A program made the translations under genes and the position numbers. From positions 1 to 64,000 of the forward strand of contig NZ_QXIR01000015.1 of NCBI RefSeq assembly GCF_003581585.1: a DNA stretch of 64,000 nucleotides. The letters run 5' to 3'. The notes under the pieces were generated by a model. The model was not told where the DNA came from. It did no database searches and saw only the letters and a program-made list of their open reading frames with translations. Each line of letters opens with the position of its first letter. Within the stretch, counting starts at the first letter, position 1. The stretch comes from Bacillus salacetis (GTDB taxonomy: Bacteria; Bacillota; Bacilli; Bacillales; Bacillaceae_B). Positions 9,075 to 17,521 of this stretch are shown here, in pieces.

Positions 9075-9773
9075 TTATGATTGCTGTTCGCTGTAATACA
9101 CTTCTTCAAACGGCTGAACGACTACAAATCCTTCGCCTTCAAATTTCATTTGTACAGATTCGCCGCTTCCCCGGCCAAAAAATGTTTTGAGGGACACATC
9201 GGTAACAAAGTCAGGCTGCAAATTCCCGGACCATGCCACTGTGGCATTTGGATCGGTATAAACCGGGCTTCCCGGCTTTACTAAAAGTGTCAATGGTTCA
9301 TAGTGGGAAGTAATTGCTGCCATTCCTGTTCCTTCTATCCGGACATTGAACAGGCCACCCGCCATCATTCCGGCAACCCTTCTCATCAATTTAATATCCC
9401 AGTCCAAACCAGGCTGAAATGCAAGCAGATCATTGCCATTAACATAAATCGCTTCATTGTTAAGATGAAGGATGGATATCTTCTTTCCTTGATCGGCCAA
9501 GTATAGTTTTCCTTCGCCGTTGGCTTTCATTAAAGCAGTACCCTCTCCGGTCAGGGCTTTTTTAAACAACTTGCCCAATCCGTGCTCGAGGACTCCTTCT
9601 CTTTCAAACTTGATAGCACCCCGATAAGAAACCATAGAGCCCATCTTTGCCCACACTTCTCCATCCAGGTTCACTTCCAGCATCCTTGGCGTTTCCAACT
9701 CAAATAAACCTTCGCCTTTATCTTCCTGCTGAGTCTGTTTAATGAATTCATCAATTGAAAAACGTTGATTCAT
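9075..9773 (-). CDS. AIM24 family protein
   Basis: About 232 aa, beta-rich, with no signal peptide. The glycine-rich central part (GEGTALMKANGEGKLYLADQGKKI, then MAGGLFNVRIEGTGMAAI) and the SPVYTDPNATVAWSGNL segment are typical of AIM24/TspB-fold proteins, whose bacterial role is undefined. The start at 9773 is placed because GGAGGGG lies five bases upstream and overlaps the end of the preceding methyltransferase gene (ATGA overlap), implying coupled translation. Confidence 0.85.
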   Translation of the reverse strand: MNQRFSIDEFIKQTQQEDKGEGLFELETPRMLEVNLDGEVWAKMGSMVSYRGAIKFEREGVLEHGLGKLFKKALTGEGTALMKANGEGKLYLADQGKKISILHLNNEAIYVNGNDLLAFQPGLDWDIKLMRRVAGMMAGGLFNVRIEGTGMAAITSHYEPLTLLVKPGSPVYTDPNATVAWSGNLQPDFVTDVSLKTFFGRGSGESVQMKFEGEGFVVVQPFEEVYYSEQQS

Positions 9774-10465
9774 CTTACCCCTCCATTCAGTGTTTTTCTG
9801 AACATGAACAGCGTCATGAAAGTCAGTGCCTGCTTCAGCTCCAGAGATAAATTCTCTATAAGTTTGGAAGGGACACCCTTCTTGAATACCCATGCTTCGT
9901 CCTCTTTCACCATTCCATTGTCAGCTGCCAATTTCTCCAGTTCCCAAGGCATCATTGTATTGCATATTACATCTTCCCCATGCAGCCTCGGTAATGAATT
10001 CTCCCGCGGATGGGCCGTTGGGCCAAGAATACCGATACATAATCTGCCATCCACTTTAATGATGTCTGATGCTTTCCTTAAGGCTTCCAATGGATCCTGT
10101 GTCCACTCCAGGGAATTGATCATCATAACTGCATCGAATTCACCTTTTTCAAACGGTGGTGATGAAAGATCGCCTTGAAGGAAGTTCAACCCTTTCCGTT
10201 CTTGCTTCTTTGCAAACTCAACCATTTTTTCAGACAAGTCCATACCTGTCACATCATACCCTTTACTGTTCAGTAAAAAGGAGCCGAATCCATCACCGCA
10301 GCCCAGGTCTGCCAGGCTGCTTCCGGACGGGACATTGCGCATGATGAATGGTACAATATCCTTCCTGCTCCCCTCTGTCCACATCTGTACACTTCTGCTG
10401 TGCCAGCTGCCCGCGTTATCATCCCAACGCTCCCGGGCGCTGTCATGCCATTTCCTGCCAGTCAT
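9770..10465 (-). CDS. Class I SAM-dependent methyltransferase
   Basis: 231 aa. Motif I is LADLGCGDGFGSFLL, the post-I acidic residue is in GMDLSEKM, and a FDAVMMINSLEWTQDPL segment follows, as in UbiE/Methyltransf_11 enzymes. The ATG at 10465 is used because AAGGTGG is four to five bases upstream; the longer start adds six residues without an RBS. It overlaps the AIM24 gene by four bases. Substrate unknown. Confidence 0.85.
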   Translation of the reverse strand: MTGRKWHDSARERWDDNAGSWHSRSVQMWTEGSRKDIVPFIMRNVPSGSSLADLGCGDGFGSFLLNSKGYDVTGMDLSEKMVEFAKKQERKGLNFLQGDLSSPPFEKGEFDAVMMINSLEWTQDPLEALRKASDIIKVDGRLCIGILGPTAHPRENSLPRLHGEDVICNTMMPWELEKLAADNGMVKEDEAWVFKKGVPSKLIENLSLELKQALTFMTLFMFRKTLNGGVR

Positions 10466-10651
10466 ATGCCACCTTCTTTGCACTACCTTATGTAGTAATT
10501 ATAGTAATTCCGTATATGTAATCATTTCTCAATTAACAGGGCAAAGTCCTTCTTATTTCCCGGAGATAATAGCGAAAGTTTGTAAATCCGCTGTTAAAAT
10601 CTGCTTTTTTGACCATACTAGGGATGAGAAAATTTGTAAAGGGGTATGCAG

Positions 10652-10870
10652 ATGGAGGAAATCACTAAGATACAACGTCATCCGAACGGGCAGATCATCA
10701 GTTTTCAAACTTCCACGGGGAGAATCATTTCTTATCAAAAAGCGGTTATGGAAGCTAATGAAGGTTTGTTGGCAGGTGTGAGTGTGGATTTCGACGAAGA
10801 GGGATTTTCCCAGCTCGCAGACAATTATAATCAAGGCAGCGCTTTTTCAGATCTTCCTGAAATATTTTGA
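10652..10870 (+). CDS. Small DUF3892-like protein
   Basis: 72 aa, soluble. The pattern EITKIQRHPNGQIISF ... TGRIISYQKAV matches what I recall of DUF3892. The ATG at 10652 has AAAGGGG eight bases ahead; the ATG at 10646 is too close to it. It is a lone plus-strand gene followed at once by MITE copy 2. Function unknown. Confidence 0.65.
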   Translation: MEEITKIQRHPNGQIISFQTSTGRIISYQKAVMEANEGLLAGVSVDFDEEGFSQLADNYNQGSAFSDLPEIF

Positions 10871-10895
10871 GCTTCTAAATCAGTTTTTAATACAA

Positions 10896-11081
10896 GGCTG
10901 TGTTCGCATATTTTGTGGCTTTCGGAAAAATCCCAGGCACCGGATTTTCCCCTTGTATCCAAAGGTTTTACGTTCAAAAAAATGAGCAGCTCTTTACCCT
11001 GCTCACCGGAATTTTTACGAAGATCTACAGAATATTAATTGAAAGTTATATTGAATAGCAACAAAGTTTGCAAAAAGATCC
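10896..11081 (+). mobile_element. MITE-like repeat, copy 2
   Basis: 186 bp. It starts GGCTGTGTTCGCATATTTTG and ends AACAAAGTTTGCAAAAAGATCC. Flanks are TAATACAA (10888-10895) and TGATACAA (11082-11089), a 7 of 8 match read as a target-site duplication. It lies between the DUF3892 gene and the mntR terminator. Confidence 0.85.
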
Positions 11082-11095
11082 TGATACAAACATAT

Positions 11096-11127
11096 AAAAG
11101 GACGATTGTACCCCAATCGTCCTTTTT
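11096..11127 (-). terminator. Terminator of mntR
   Basis: Stem AAAGGACGATTG / CAATCGTCCTTT with loop TACCC and A/T runs on both sides. It overlaps the mntR stop codon and could work in both directions. Confidence 0.85.
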
Positions 11128-11548
11128 ACCCGTCTGCATTTTTGGTCTGTATATCTCTAAGGCTTTTAAGAAGATCATCATTTTCTTCGAATAATTGGAC
11201 AAGGTCCCCGATCCTGTCGATGGAGTCCCAGCTTAGATGATGTTCTATTCCTTCAACATCTTCATAAATATTTTCTTCCTTCACTCCGATTAAATTCAGG
11301 AATTGTTCCAGGAGTTCGTGCCTGAAAACAAGCCGTTTTCCAATTTTGTTCCCTTTGGAAGTCAATACCAGACCTCTGTACTTTTCATATACGAGGTAAT
11401 CATCTTTATCCAGTTTCTGTACCATTTTGGTTACTGAGGAGGGATGGACTGACAAGGCATCAGCAATATCTGAAACTCTGGCATATCCTTTATTATCGAT
11501 TAATAAATAAATCTGTTCTATATAATCCTCCATACTTGGCGTTGGCAT
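11126..11548 (-). CDS. mntR: Manganese-responsive repressor MntR
   Basis: 140 aa, DtxR family. An N-terminal winged helix ([21 protein letters not shown]) is followed by the dimerisation domain. All the B. subtilis MntR metal ligands are present at matching positions: D8, E11, H77, E99, E102 and H103. It represses manganese uptake genes and activates efflux when Mn2+ is bound. The start at 11548 has RBS GGAGGG at six bases; the open frame extends further upstream but without conserved sequence. No Mn transporter gene is nearby. Confidence 0.96.
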   Translation of the reverse strand: MPTPSMEDYIEQIYLLIDNKGYARVSDIADALSVHPSSVTKMVQKLDKDDYLVYEKYRGLVLTSKGNKIGKRLVFRHELLEQFLNLIGVKEENIYEDVEGIEHHLSWDSIDRIGDLVQLFEENDDLLKSLRDIQTKNADG

Positions 11549-11587
11549 ATTGAACCCTCCACGTTGGTAAAATATCATTAAAAGTTT

Positions 11588-11616
11588 ACTATATAAAATG
11601 ATTGAATACAACCCAA
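11588..11616 (-). promoter_or_regulatory. Predicted sigma-A promoter of mntR
   Basis: Minus strand TTGGGT, 17-bp spacer, TATAGT, about 40 bases before the mntR ATG. Confidence 0.6.
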
Positions 11617-11732
11617 ACTGCCTCTTGGCATTTAGAACACCCGATATTACACTGTTTTTGACTATCCGGCAGTGCTTTAGTATCACTATCTGAAACCGTT
11701 TAAATTTTCTTACAAAAAGTGCTCTAACATTC

Positions 11733-11762
11733 TTGACTATACTTTGGTCAGTATTGTATATT
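11733..11762 (+). promoter_or_regulatory. Predicted sigma-A promoter of cspD
   Basis: TTGACT, 18-bp spacer, TATATT. A second good -10 (TATAAT, about 11817-11822) lies nearer the gene. The distal promoter would give a leader of about 110 nt, a length typical of cold-shock mRNAs. Confidence 0.55.
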
Positions 11763-11878
11763 AAAGACATCATTTAACGGAATTCTTTGTTTTCTAACAT
11801 GACTGCAAAAGGTTCTTATAATGATAATATTTCCATAAGCACTAAAATGTGCTTGAAAGATTTAGGAGGAACAGAATT

Positions 11879-12079
11879 ATGCAAAACGGTAAAGTAAAAT
11901 GGTTTAACAACGAAAAAGGTTTTGGCTTCATCGAAGTTGAAGGCGGAGACGATGTATTTGTTCACTTCACTGCTATCCAAGGTGACGGTTTCAAATCATT
12001 AGAAGAAGGTCAAGAAGTTTCTTTCGAAATCGTAGAAGGCAACCGCGGACCTCAAGCTGCTAACGTAACTAAACTATAA
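11879..12079 (+). CDS. cspD: Cold shock protein CspD
   Basis: 66 aa, a single OB-fold cold-shock domain. The RNA-binding motifs are KGFGFIEV (RNP1) and VFVHF (RNP2). It is nearly identical to B. subtilis CspD and acts as an RNA chaperone. RBS AGGAGG precedes the ATG at 11879. A strong terminator follows. Confidence 0.96.
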   Translation: MQNGKVKWFNNEKGFGFIEVEGGDDVFVHFTAIQGDGFKSLEEGQEVSFEIVEGNRGPQAANVTKL

Positions 12080-12096
12080 TTTTGACTATAATAGAT

Positions 12097-12127
12097 AAAG
12101 GAAGCCGGCTGTGCCGGCTTCCTTTTT
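12097..12127 (+). terminator. Terminator of cspD
   Basis: AAAGGAAGCCGGC-TGT-GCCGGCTTCCTTTTTTT: a 12-13 bp stem with a U run. Confidence 0.95.
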
Positions 12128-12301
12128 TTATTTCATCTCATCTTTGTAAACCGTATGATAAAAAGAACCTATTTCATCTGAGACTGGTTAACAATAAAAT
12201 AGAAGATATCCTCTTTCTTTTTCAGGGAGGCTTCCCGGCTATAATGAAAAAAAACCTTTTCTTCATGATTTCATGCAATAGGAACAGCAGTTTTTATTTT
12301 A

Positions 12302-12494
12302 GGCTCTTTTCGTAATCTTTGCCGCTATTCAATATTAATATCAAATAATATCCTGGTAATTCCTCGTAAAACCCCCGGTGAGCAGGAAAGAAAAGAGCTG
12401 CTCGTTCTTTTTCGAGTGTAAAACCTTTGATAACAGGGGAAAAAGTCCGGCACCTGGGATTTTTCCGAAAGAAACAATAAATGCGAAAACAGCC
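12302..12494 (-). mobile_element. MITE-like repeat, copy 3
   Basis: 193 bp in reverse orientation. It begins GGCTCTTTTCGTAATCTTTG and ends ATGCGAAAACAGCC. The core GAGCAGCTC...AAAAGAGCTGCTC and the hairpin-forming GGAAAAAGTCC/GGGATTTTTCC are intact. The immediate flanks do not match; TTATTTTA on the left resembles TAATATTA about eight bases beyond the right end (6 of 8), which is not convincing. It sits between the cspD terminator and a zinc-finger gene. Confidence 0.85.
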
Positions 12495-12557
12495 TAACCA
12501 GCCTAATATTATCAAAATTCCAGCAGAGAGAAGCCTTTACGTTTTCCCTCCAGGCCA

Positions 12558-12734
12558 TTATGATAAGTTCTTTCCCAATTCCTTGATCTTTTGTCCCACT
12601 GTACATTGCTCGATGCAAAAACGATGGGCATGTTTTTTACCATGCTCTTTTCTAAAGTGGGCTTTCAATAAACAATCCTCACAATAGGCTGCCAGGATTT
12701 CGTCGAGCTTGTCAATGACCTGTATGCGCTCCAA
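12558..12734 (-). CDS. ypeQ: Small zinc-finger protein (zf-C2HCIx2C type)
   Basis: 58 aa. The Cys/His pattern YCEDC ... H ... HRFCIEQC matches the zf-C2HCIx2C zinc-finger family. The start is TTG at 12734 with AAAGGTGAT eight bases upstream; the same frame has a stop just before it. By position (next to ypeP, downstream of cspD on the map) it corresponds to B. subtilis ypeQ. Probably binds zinc and perhaps nucleic acid; the role is unknown. Confidence 0.8.
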   Translation of the reverse strand: MERIQVIDKLDEILAAYCEDCLLKAHFRKEHGKKHAHRFCIEQCTVGQKIKELGKNLS

Positions 12735-12766
12735 AGAGTTTCATCACCTTTCTATAGTCCGGTATT

Positions 12767-13420
12767 TCACTTTTTTGAATGACTGTGGATAAATGTATCT
12801 TGAAGGGCTTGGTTTGCCAAATTATCTGCTTCTTTATTTTGTTTCCTGTTGATCGCTTCATATTGCGGTTTTAACCCCATCGATTTCATTTTCGCCTCAA
12901 TTCGATCAAGCCAGCGGTTCAATGTATCCTCATAGCATGGCCATTCCCCTTCAAGTTGTTTCAAAACCACTTGTGAATCCCCTTTTATAAGACAGGGAAT
13001 GTTACGGACACCAAGTTCTTCCAACAACTGGATACTGGAAAAAAGGGCGGCATATTCAGCTTCATTATTATTTTCCATTTCTTGGATTTTCTCGTTTTTG
13101 CGGATTCTGTAATCCACTCCGCCTTTCTGATAATAAATCACCATCCCAAGTCCTGCAAGAGCTTTGTCCTTATCGTATCCTCCGTCGAAATAGACAACAA
13201 TATCTTCCGGCTCCTGTTCCAGCTCCTCACTAAGCTTAAGAAATTCTTTCCGGGTCCACTCATTTTCCATCTCGTCACGTATTACAATATTTCCGGCTCT
13301 TCCCGTCTTCACTAGATCCTCTATAAGATAATCCACGTATCTTCTGTTCATCCACTCCGATTCAAAGATTATTTTATCAGGTATCTTTCCGCTGTATGTC
13401 CAAATCACCTTCATTTTCAT
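12767..13420 (-). CDS. ypeP: YpeP: RNase H-like domain protein
   Basis: About 217 aa. The N-terminal 80 residues are family-specific. From residue 85 an RNase HI-like fold is visible with acidic residues in VVYFDGGYD, NNNEAEYAAL, KGDSQVV and KEADNLANQ, i.e. the D-E-D-D set. The ATG at 13420 follows GGAAGGAGAG. It is the diverged partner of YpdQ (14678-15076). Whether it cleaves RNA-DNA hybrids is not shown by the sequence. Confidence 0.85.
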   Translation of the reverse strand: MKMKVIWTYSGKIPDKIIFESEWMNRRYVDYLIEDLVKTGRAGNIVIRDEMENEWTRKEFLKLSEELEQEPEDIVVYFDGGYDKDKALAGLGMVIYYQKGGVDYRIRKNEKIQEMENNNEAEYAALFSSIQLLEELGVRNIPCLIKGDSQVVLKQLEGEWPCYEDTLNRWLDRIEAKMKSMGLKPQYEAINRKQNKEADNLANQALQDTFIHSHSKK

Positions 13421-13666
13421 GTTTTTTCTCTCCTTCCAGTCACTTCTATTGTCCATTCAATCCTTACTATGTATAATGAACAAGGTCATTTTTTTTGCTG
13501 TTTTGTTGAAATTTTGGTTTTTCATTCGTTCCTTAAAAAACAATCCGCTGCATACCGAAAGAAATCCTTTTAAATTGAGCGTATACGCGGGAGGCAAAGT
13601 AAACAATATATATAAGTTGTCTTTAGTATATGCATTTTCTCACTATACTTTCAGGGAGTGAACAAT

Positions 13667-14344
13667 ATGTTTAATGAATGGTTCGGCCTTTTTTTTGTTA
13701 TTGTTAATTTCATATTGGTCTTGACCATGTATAAAATTTTTGGCAAGACCGGCTTGTTTGTATGGATCGGCGTTTCAACTATATTAGCCAATTTACAGGT
13801 GATTAAAACAATAGAGATTTTTGGATTGACAGCTACTCTGGGGAATGCAATGTACGGTACAGCCTTTCTCGTTACAGATATCCTGAACGAGAAGTACGGA
13901 AAGAAAGAAGCGCAAAAAGCCGTATGGCTGGGATTCTTCACCTTGCTGGTAATGACCATAATCATGCAGATGGCTCTTGTATTCCATCCGCACCCCGATG
14001 ATATTGCGCAAGGCTCACTCGAAACCATATTTGGTATGATACCCCGAATAGCAATCGGAAGCCTGGCTGCTTATCTGGTCAGCCAATTTGCGGATGTTTA
14101 TATTTTTTCGTTTCTTAGGAAAAGGTTCCCAAAAGATTCACAATTCTGGATCAGGAATAATGGCAGCACTATGATCAGCCAGCTGATTGATACCCTGGTG
14201 TTTACCTCCATTGCCTTTATGGGTGAATTTCCGTTTGATATATGGGTGCAGATCTTCCTTACCACGTATATTTTAAAATGGATCGTTGCCTTGATTGATA
14301 CACCGTTTGGATACCTTGCCAAGCGAATGAATGTAAAGGATTGA
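13667..14344 (+). CDS. ypdP: YpdP: VUT-family queuosine precursor transporter
   Basis: 225 aa integral membrane protein with about six hydrophobic segments. The family hallmark LVTDILNEKYGKKEA follows the third segment, and a conserved GSTMISQLIDTLVF segment lies near residue 165. YhhQ/VUT proteins import preQ0/preQ1 for tRNA queuosine. The ATG at 13667 has CAGGGAG at six bases. No preQ1 riboswitch pattern was found in the 200-bp leader. Confidence 0.88.
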   Translation: MFNEWFGLFFVIVNFILVLTMYKIFGKTGLFVWIGVSTILANLQVIKTIEIFGLTATLGNAMYGTAFLVTDILNEKYGKKEAQKAVWLGFFTLLVMTIIMQMALVFHPHPDDIAQGSLETIFGMIPRIAIGSLAAYLVSQFADVYIFSFLRKRFPKDSQFWIRNNGSTMISQLIDTLVFTSIAFMGEFPFDIWVQIFLTTYILKWIVALIDTPFGYLAKRMNVKD

Positions 14345-14356
14345 CGAATATCATGC

Positions 14357-14390
14357 TTGAAACGGGCAGCTGCCTGTTTCAATTTTTTTT
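14357..14390 (+). terminator. Terminator of ypdP
   Basis: TTGAAACGGGCAG / CTGCCTGTTTCAA stem followed by eight or more T residues. Confidence 0.9.
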
Positions 14391-14420
14391 GCAATTTTTG
14401 AAGATTTCATCTTTATAAGT

Positions 14421-14608
14421 TGCTCTTTTCTAAAATTTGCTGCTATTCAGTATATATTTCAAATAATATCCTGGTAAATCGCCGTAAACATCCTGGTAAG
14501 CAGGAAAGAATAGAGAGGCTCGTTCTTGTTCGAGTATAAAACCCAGAATAAAGGAGAAAATTCCTGCACTTGAGATTGTTCCAAAAATAACAATATCCGG
14601 GAACACCC
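14421..14608 (-). mobile_element. MITE-like repeat, copy 4 (diverged)
   Basis: About 188 bp, reverse orientation. It begins TGCTCTTTTCTAAAATTTGC and ends AACAATATCCGGGAACACCC. Flanks TTATAAGT (14413-14420) and TTTTAAAT (14609-14616) match at 6 of 8 positions, possibly a worn target duplication. It lies between the ypdP terminator and ypdQ. Confidence 0.75.
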
Positions 14609-14677
14609 TTTTAAATTGAAGTTTTTCCAAATCCTGTTTAGACTTAAAGATATGATAAATTGTTTTGAGGTGAAATC

Positions 14678-15076
14678 ATGGTAGAAGTATACATAGATGG
14701 CGCAAGTGCTGGTGATCCCGGGAACAGCGGAGCCGGTATAGTTATTAAAGGCAGCGGGGAAAACCTATCTTATTCCCTTCCACTCGGGATTAAAGAAAAT
14801 CATGAGGCAGAATATCTTGCCTGTATCAAGGCCCTGAAAATCTGCAAAGAAAAAGGCTTTAAAGTCCTTTCATTCAGAAGCGATTCCCAGGCTGTTGTCA
14901 ATGCAGTTGAAAAAGAGTTTGCCCGCAATAAAAAGTACAAACAGTTGTTGGAAGAAATACTGCAGCTTGCTGGAGAGTTTGATTTGTTCTTTATCAAATG
15001 GATTCCAAGCAAAGAAAATAAACGGGCAGATGAACTTGCCCGGCAGGCTATTCATCTGAACACAGCTCATGAATAA
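14678..15076 (+). CDS. ypdQ: YpdQ: RNase HI-like protein
   Basis: 132 aa. The DEDD residues of RNase H are in VYIDGASAGDPG (D7), NHEAEYLA, FRSDSQAV and KRADELARQ. It lacks the basic handle loop of E. coli RNase HI, as do other Bacillus YpdQ-type proteins. RBS GAGGTG before the ATG. It overlaps the DMT permease gene by eight bases. Confidence 0.88.
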   Translation: MVEVYIDGASAGDPGNSGAGIVIKGSGENLSYSLPLGIKENHEAEYLACIKALKICKEKGFKVLSFRSDSQAVVNAVEKEFARNKKYKQLLEEILQLAGEFDLFFIKWIPSKENKRADELARQAIHLNTAHE

Positions 15077-15977
15077 AAAGAAATGGGCAGCAGATTTTTC
15101 CCTGCTTTCAGTTGCCTTTATATGGGGAACCACGTTTGTCATCATCCAGAATGCCATTTCCACCCTTCCTCCTTTCGCATTTAATACAGTAAGGTTCACT
15201 TTAGGAGGACTGTCTCTTCTGCTGCTTTTATTGATAAAAAGCAAAGGCCGTATAAGTTTCCAGCGAAGCAGTTTGCTGCCGGGTGTTATACTTGGCTGCT
15301 TTCTTTATGCCGGATATGCTTTCCAGACTTTTGGACTATTGTACACCACGCCCGCAAAGGCAGGATTCATTACAGGTTTAAGCGTTGTTCTTGTTCCCTT
15401 ATTAAGCTTTGCAATACTGCGACATAAACCCCGGACCGCAGCGGCCGCAGGGGCATTATCCGCCGTTCTGGGTCTGTATTTATTAGCTGCCGGGCATGCA
15501 CAGTCGCTGAATCTTGGAGACCTGCTTGTCATGATATGTGCATTTGGATTTGCTCTTCATATCATTTTCACTGATAAATATTCAAAGGCTGCTTCCGCAT
15601 TACAGCTAACAATCATCCAAATCCTTACAGTTGCAGGGTTGTCTTCAATCTCCATGCTGTTGTATGAAGATTGGCAGGGTGCGCTGGCTATTTCGACCTT
15701 GCTCAACCCTGAAGTACTATCAGCGTTACTCATAACAGCCCTGCTGGCTACCTCAGCAGCATATCTGATTCAGACTGCCGCCCAGCGGCATACCACTCCT
15801 GCAAGGGTGGCCGTCATCCTGACTATGGAGCCCGTGTTTGCCGCCATCTTCTCTTATATATGGATTGGCGAAGAACTTACACCCATCGCAGCCACGGGCT
15901 GTCTACTGATCTTCCTGGGTATGCTGATGGCGGAATTGCCTCAGCTGTTTAGAATGCTGGTTAACAAAAATACCTGA
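15069..15977 (+). CDS. DMT-superfamily permease (EamA)
   Basis: 302 aa with about ten hydrophobic helices arranged as two EamA repeats. The first repeat begins ADFSLLSVAFIWGTTFV and the second near GDLLVMICAFGFALHI; a conserved MEPVFAAIFSYIWIGE segment lies near residue 255. A drug/metabolite exporter in the cytoplasmic membrane, substrate unknown. There is no strong RBS, and the start lies inside the end of ypdQ, so translation is probably coupled. Confidence 0.88.
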   Translation: MNKKKWAADFSLLSVAFIWGTTFVIIQNAISTLPPFAFNTVRFTLGGLSLLLLLLIKSKGRISFQRSSLLPGVILGCFLYAGYAFQTFGLLYTTPAKAGFITGLSVVLVPLLSFAILRHKPRTAAAAGALSAVLGLYLLAAGHAQSLNLGDLLVMICAFGFALHIIFTDKYSKAASALQLTIIQILTVAGLSSISMLLYEDWQGALAISTLLNPEVLSALLITALLATSAAYLIQTAAQRHTTPARVAVILTMEPVFAAIFSYIWIGEELTPIAATGCLLIFLGMLMAELPQLFRMLVNKNT

Positions 15978-15986
15978 AGGTACTAA

Positions 15987-16023
15987 AAAAGCAAAGACAC
16001 CACAGCCGCTGTCTTTGCTTTTT
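15987..16023 (+). terminator. Terminator of the ypdQ-permease operon
   Basis: AAAGCAAAGACA / TGTCTTTGCTTTTT stem with a ten-base loop. Confidence 0.88.
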
Positions 16024-16171
16024 GCTTTGTACAAGCCATCCGGCATAAGGGTACAAACATTAGATCTTCAAATGCACCTTTGGCATTCTCTTGAGTTTAC
16101 ATACTCCGGCACAGCCAAGACATCGGCCGGCATTTCAAAAGACCAACGGTTTCACCTTCTAAACATTTTCA

Positions 16172-16450
16172 TTAAGCCAATAATTGAATGCTTTCTGCAT
16201 ATCTCCATGCTTCCTGGTGTGTATTGATGTTATTGGCATGCAGTGTTTCCAGCAAGGACATATAGAAGCTGTTGTCGAATCTTTTCTGTGCTTTCAATGT
16301 AATCTCAATGGCTGTATTAACAATTTCATCAGAAACATTCACTGACCTTTTTCCAAAGTAGATAAAGCCGATTGCATCTTCCCCAAATTTAAATCCTTTA
16401 TTCTCTAAATGCATAAGAAAATCTTCGGTTGTTTGTTTATTATATTTCAC
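16172..16450 (-). CDS. DUF6123-like small protein
   Basis: About 92 aa, helical and soluble. FLMHLENKGFKFGEDAIGFIYFGK and FYMSLLETL resemble what I recall of DUF6123. The start is GTG at 16450 with GAGGG five bases upstream; a longer GTG start at 16462 lacks an RBS. Function unknown. Confidence 0.65.
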   Translation of the reverse strand: MKYNKQTTEDFLMHLENKGFKFGEDAIGFIYFGKRSVNVSDEIVNTAIEITLKAQKRFDNSFYMSLLETLHANNINTHQEAWRYAESIQLLA

Positions 16451-16534
16451 AATTTCCCTCACCCTGTGTCAGAAGTTCTTTGTTTGTTTGCCATTAACGT
16501 GTTTCCTATATCTTTTTTACCTTTTAAGGAGGCA

Positions 16535-16723
16535 GTACGCCTCTGAACGGGGCACCTGCGCTTTTGGTTCGGCCAGCTCCGGTGCCCCAGCGGCTAGCTA
16601 ACTCCCCTCCTTCTTCTTGCGATAAGTCATCATCGAATCGCTCTGCTCTTCGTGATTCCTTTATCTCATGCGAAGGCGGTCGAGTTTGTACGCCGCTGAA
16701 CAGGGCACCTGCGCTTTTGGTTC
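16535..16723. repeat. GC-rich palindromic repeat with 36-bp direct repeats
   Basis: Two 36-bp direct repeats, 16535-16570 and 16688-16723, match at 34 of 36 positions (GTACGCC-CTGAAC-GGGCACC core). Between them GTGCCCCAGCGGC (16582-16594) can pair with GCCGCTGAACAGGGCAC of the second copy. It resembles the dispersed palindromes seen in many Bacillus genomes. The second copy ends exactly at the stop codon of the PAP2 gene. Confidence 0.8.
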
Positions 16724-17208
16724 TATCTTACAAAAAATCTTTTCTTTTGACTATCTTTTTTTCCGAGGAGGAAGCTTGTTCCGCCTATGACTGAGCCGAG
16801 TATTGCGCCGCCTATTACTTCAACGGGCTGGTGTCCCAGCATTTCTTTCAGCCTTTTAGGTTTTTCTTCAAAAGGAATCGGCTCATCATCGTGCGCTTTT
16901 CGAACCAATTCGTCCAGTGAGTTCACTTTCAGAGTCAGTTCACCGGTTTGTCTTCGTATACCTTGGGCATCATACATGACAATCAGCCCAAAGATGAATG
17001 ACAGTGCAAAATCGATTGTTGAAAGGCCTTTTTTCAATGCAATAAAGGTGGTCAGTGACGAAACACCCGCTGAGTGTGAACTTGGCATGCCGCCTGTTTG
17101 AAAAAACAGCATAGGTTTCCACTTTCCCGTTTTAATGAAGTGCAAAGGAATTTTAAGTGCCTGTGCAAAAAATATGCTGAAAAGAGCTGTTACTATTCCT
17201 CTATTCAT
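16723..17208 (-). CDS. Divergent PAP2 family membrane protein (YuiD-like)
   Basis: 161 aa with four or so hydrophobic segments. GGMPSSHSAG (about residues 39-48) is the core phosphatase motif of divergent PAP2/DUF212 proteins, followed by LIVMYDAQGIRRQTGE. Probably a membrane lipid phosphate phosphatase-like protein; substrate unknown. Strong GGGGGGAG RBS before the ATG at 17208. Confidence 0.88.
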   Translation of the reverse strand: MNRGIVTALFSIFFAQALKIPLHFIKTGKWKPMLFFQTGGMPSSHSAGVSSLTTFIALKKGLSTIDFALSFIFGLIVMYDAQGIRRQTGELTLKVNSLDELVRKAHDDEPIPFEEKPKRLKEMLGHQPVEVIGGAILGSVIGGTSFLLGKKDSQKKRFFVR

Positions 17209-17280
17209 CTGTTCTCCCCCCTGAAATATTATTCAAAACCAAGCATGGTATTAGTTTATCCAATAGATCTTTTTACATTA

Positions 17281-17472
17281 GGCTGTTTTGGCATATATTG
17301 TTGCTTTCGGAAAAATCCCAGGTGCCGGATTTTCCCCCTGTATTCAAAGGGTTTACTCTCGAAAAAGAACGAGCAGCTCTTTTCTTCCCTGCTTACCGGG
17401 GCTTTTACATCGATTTACCAGGATATTATTTGAAATTATTATTGTATAGCAACAAAGTTTACGAAAAGAGCC
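17281..17472 (+). mobile_element. MITE-like repeat, copy 5 (best preserved)
   Basis: 192 bp. It starts GGCTGTTTTGGCATATATTG and ends AACAAAGTTTACGAAAAGAGCC, forming imperfect terminal inverted repeats of about 28 bp. It is flanked by perfect 8-bp duplications TTACATTA (17273-17280 and 17473-17480). No coding capacity. An internal hairpin GGAAAAATCC/GGATTTTCC and an AGCAGCT palindrome are visible. It lies just upstream of sspL. Confidence 0.95.
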
Positions 17473-17521
17473 TTACATTAAAAACACCTTGTATGGTGAA
17501 GATATTAATGGAGGTGACAAG

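Noticed and set aside
12481-12687. 68-aa plus-strand frame beyond MITE copy 3
   Set aside because: It is antisense to the zinc-finger gene at 12558-12734, which has the RBS and Cys pattern.
13457-13666. preQ1 riboswitch ahead of ypdP
   Set aside because: No preQ1 aptamer pattern found by reading the leader.
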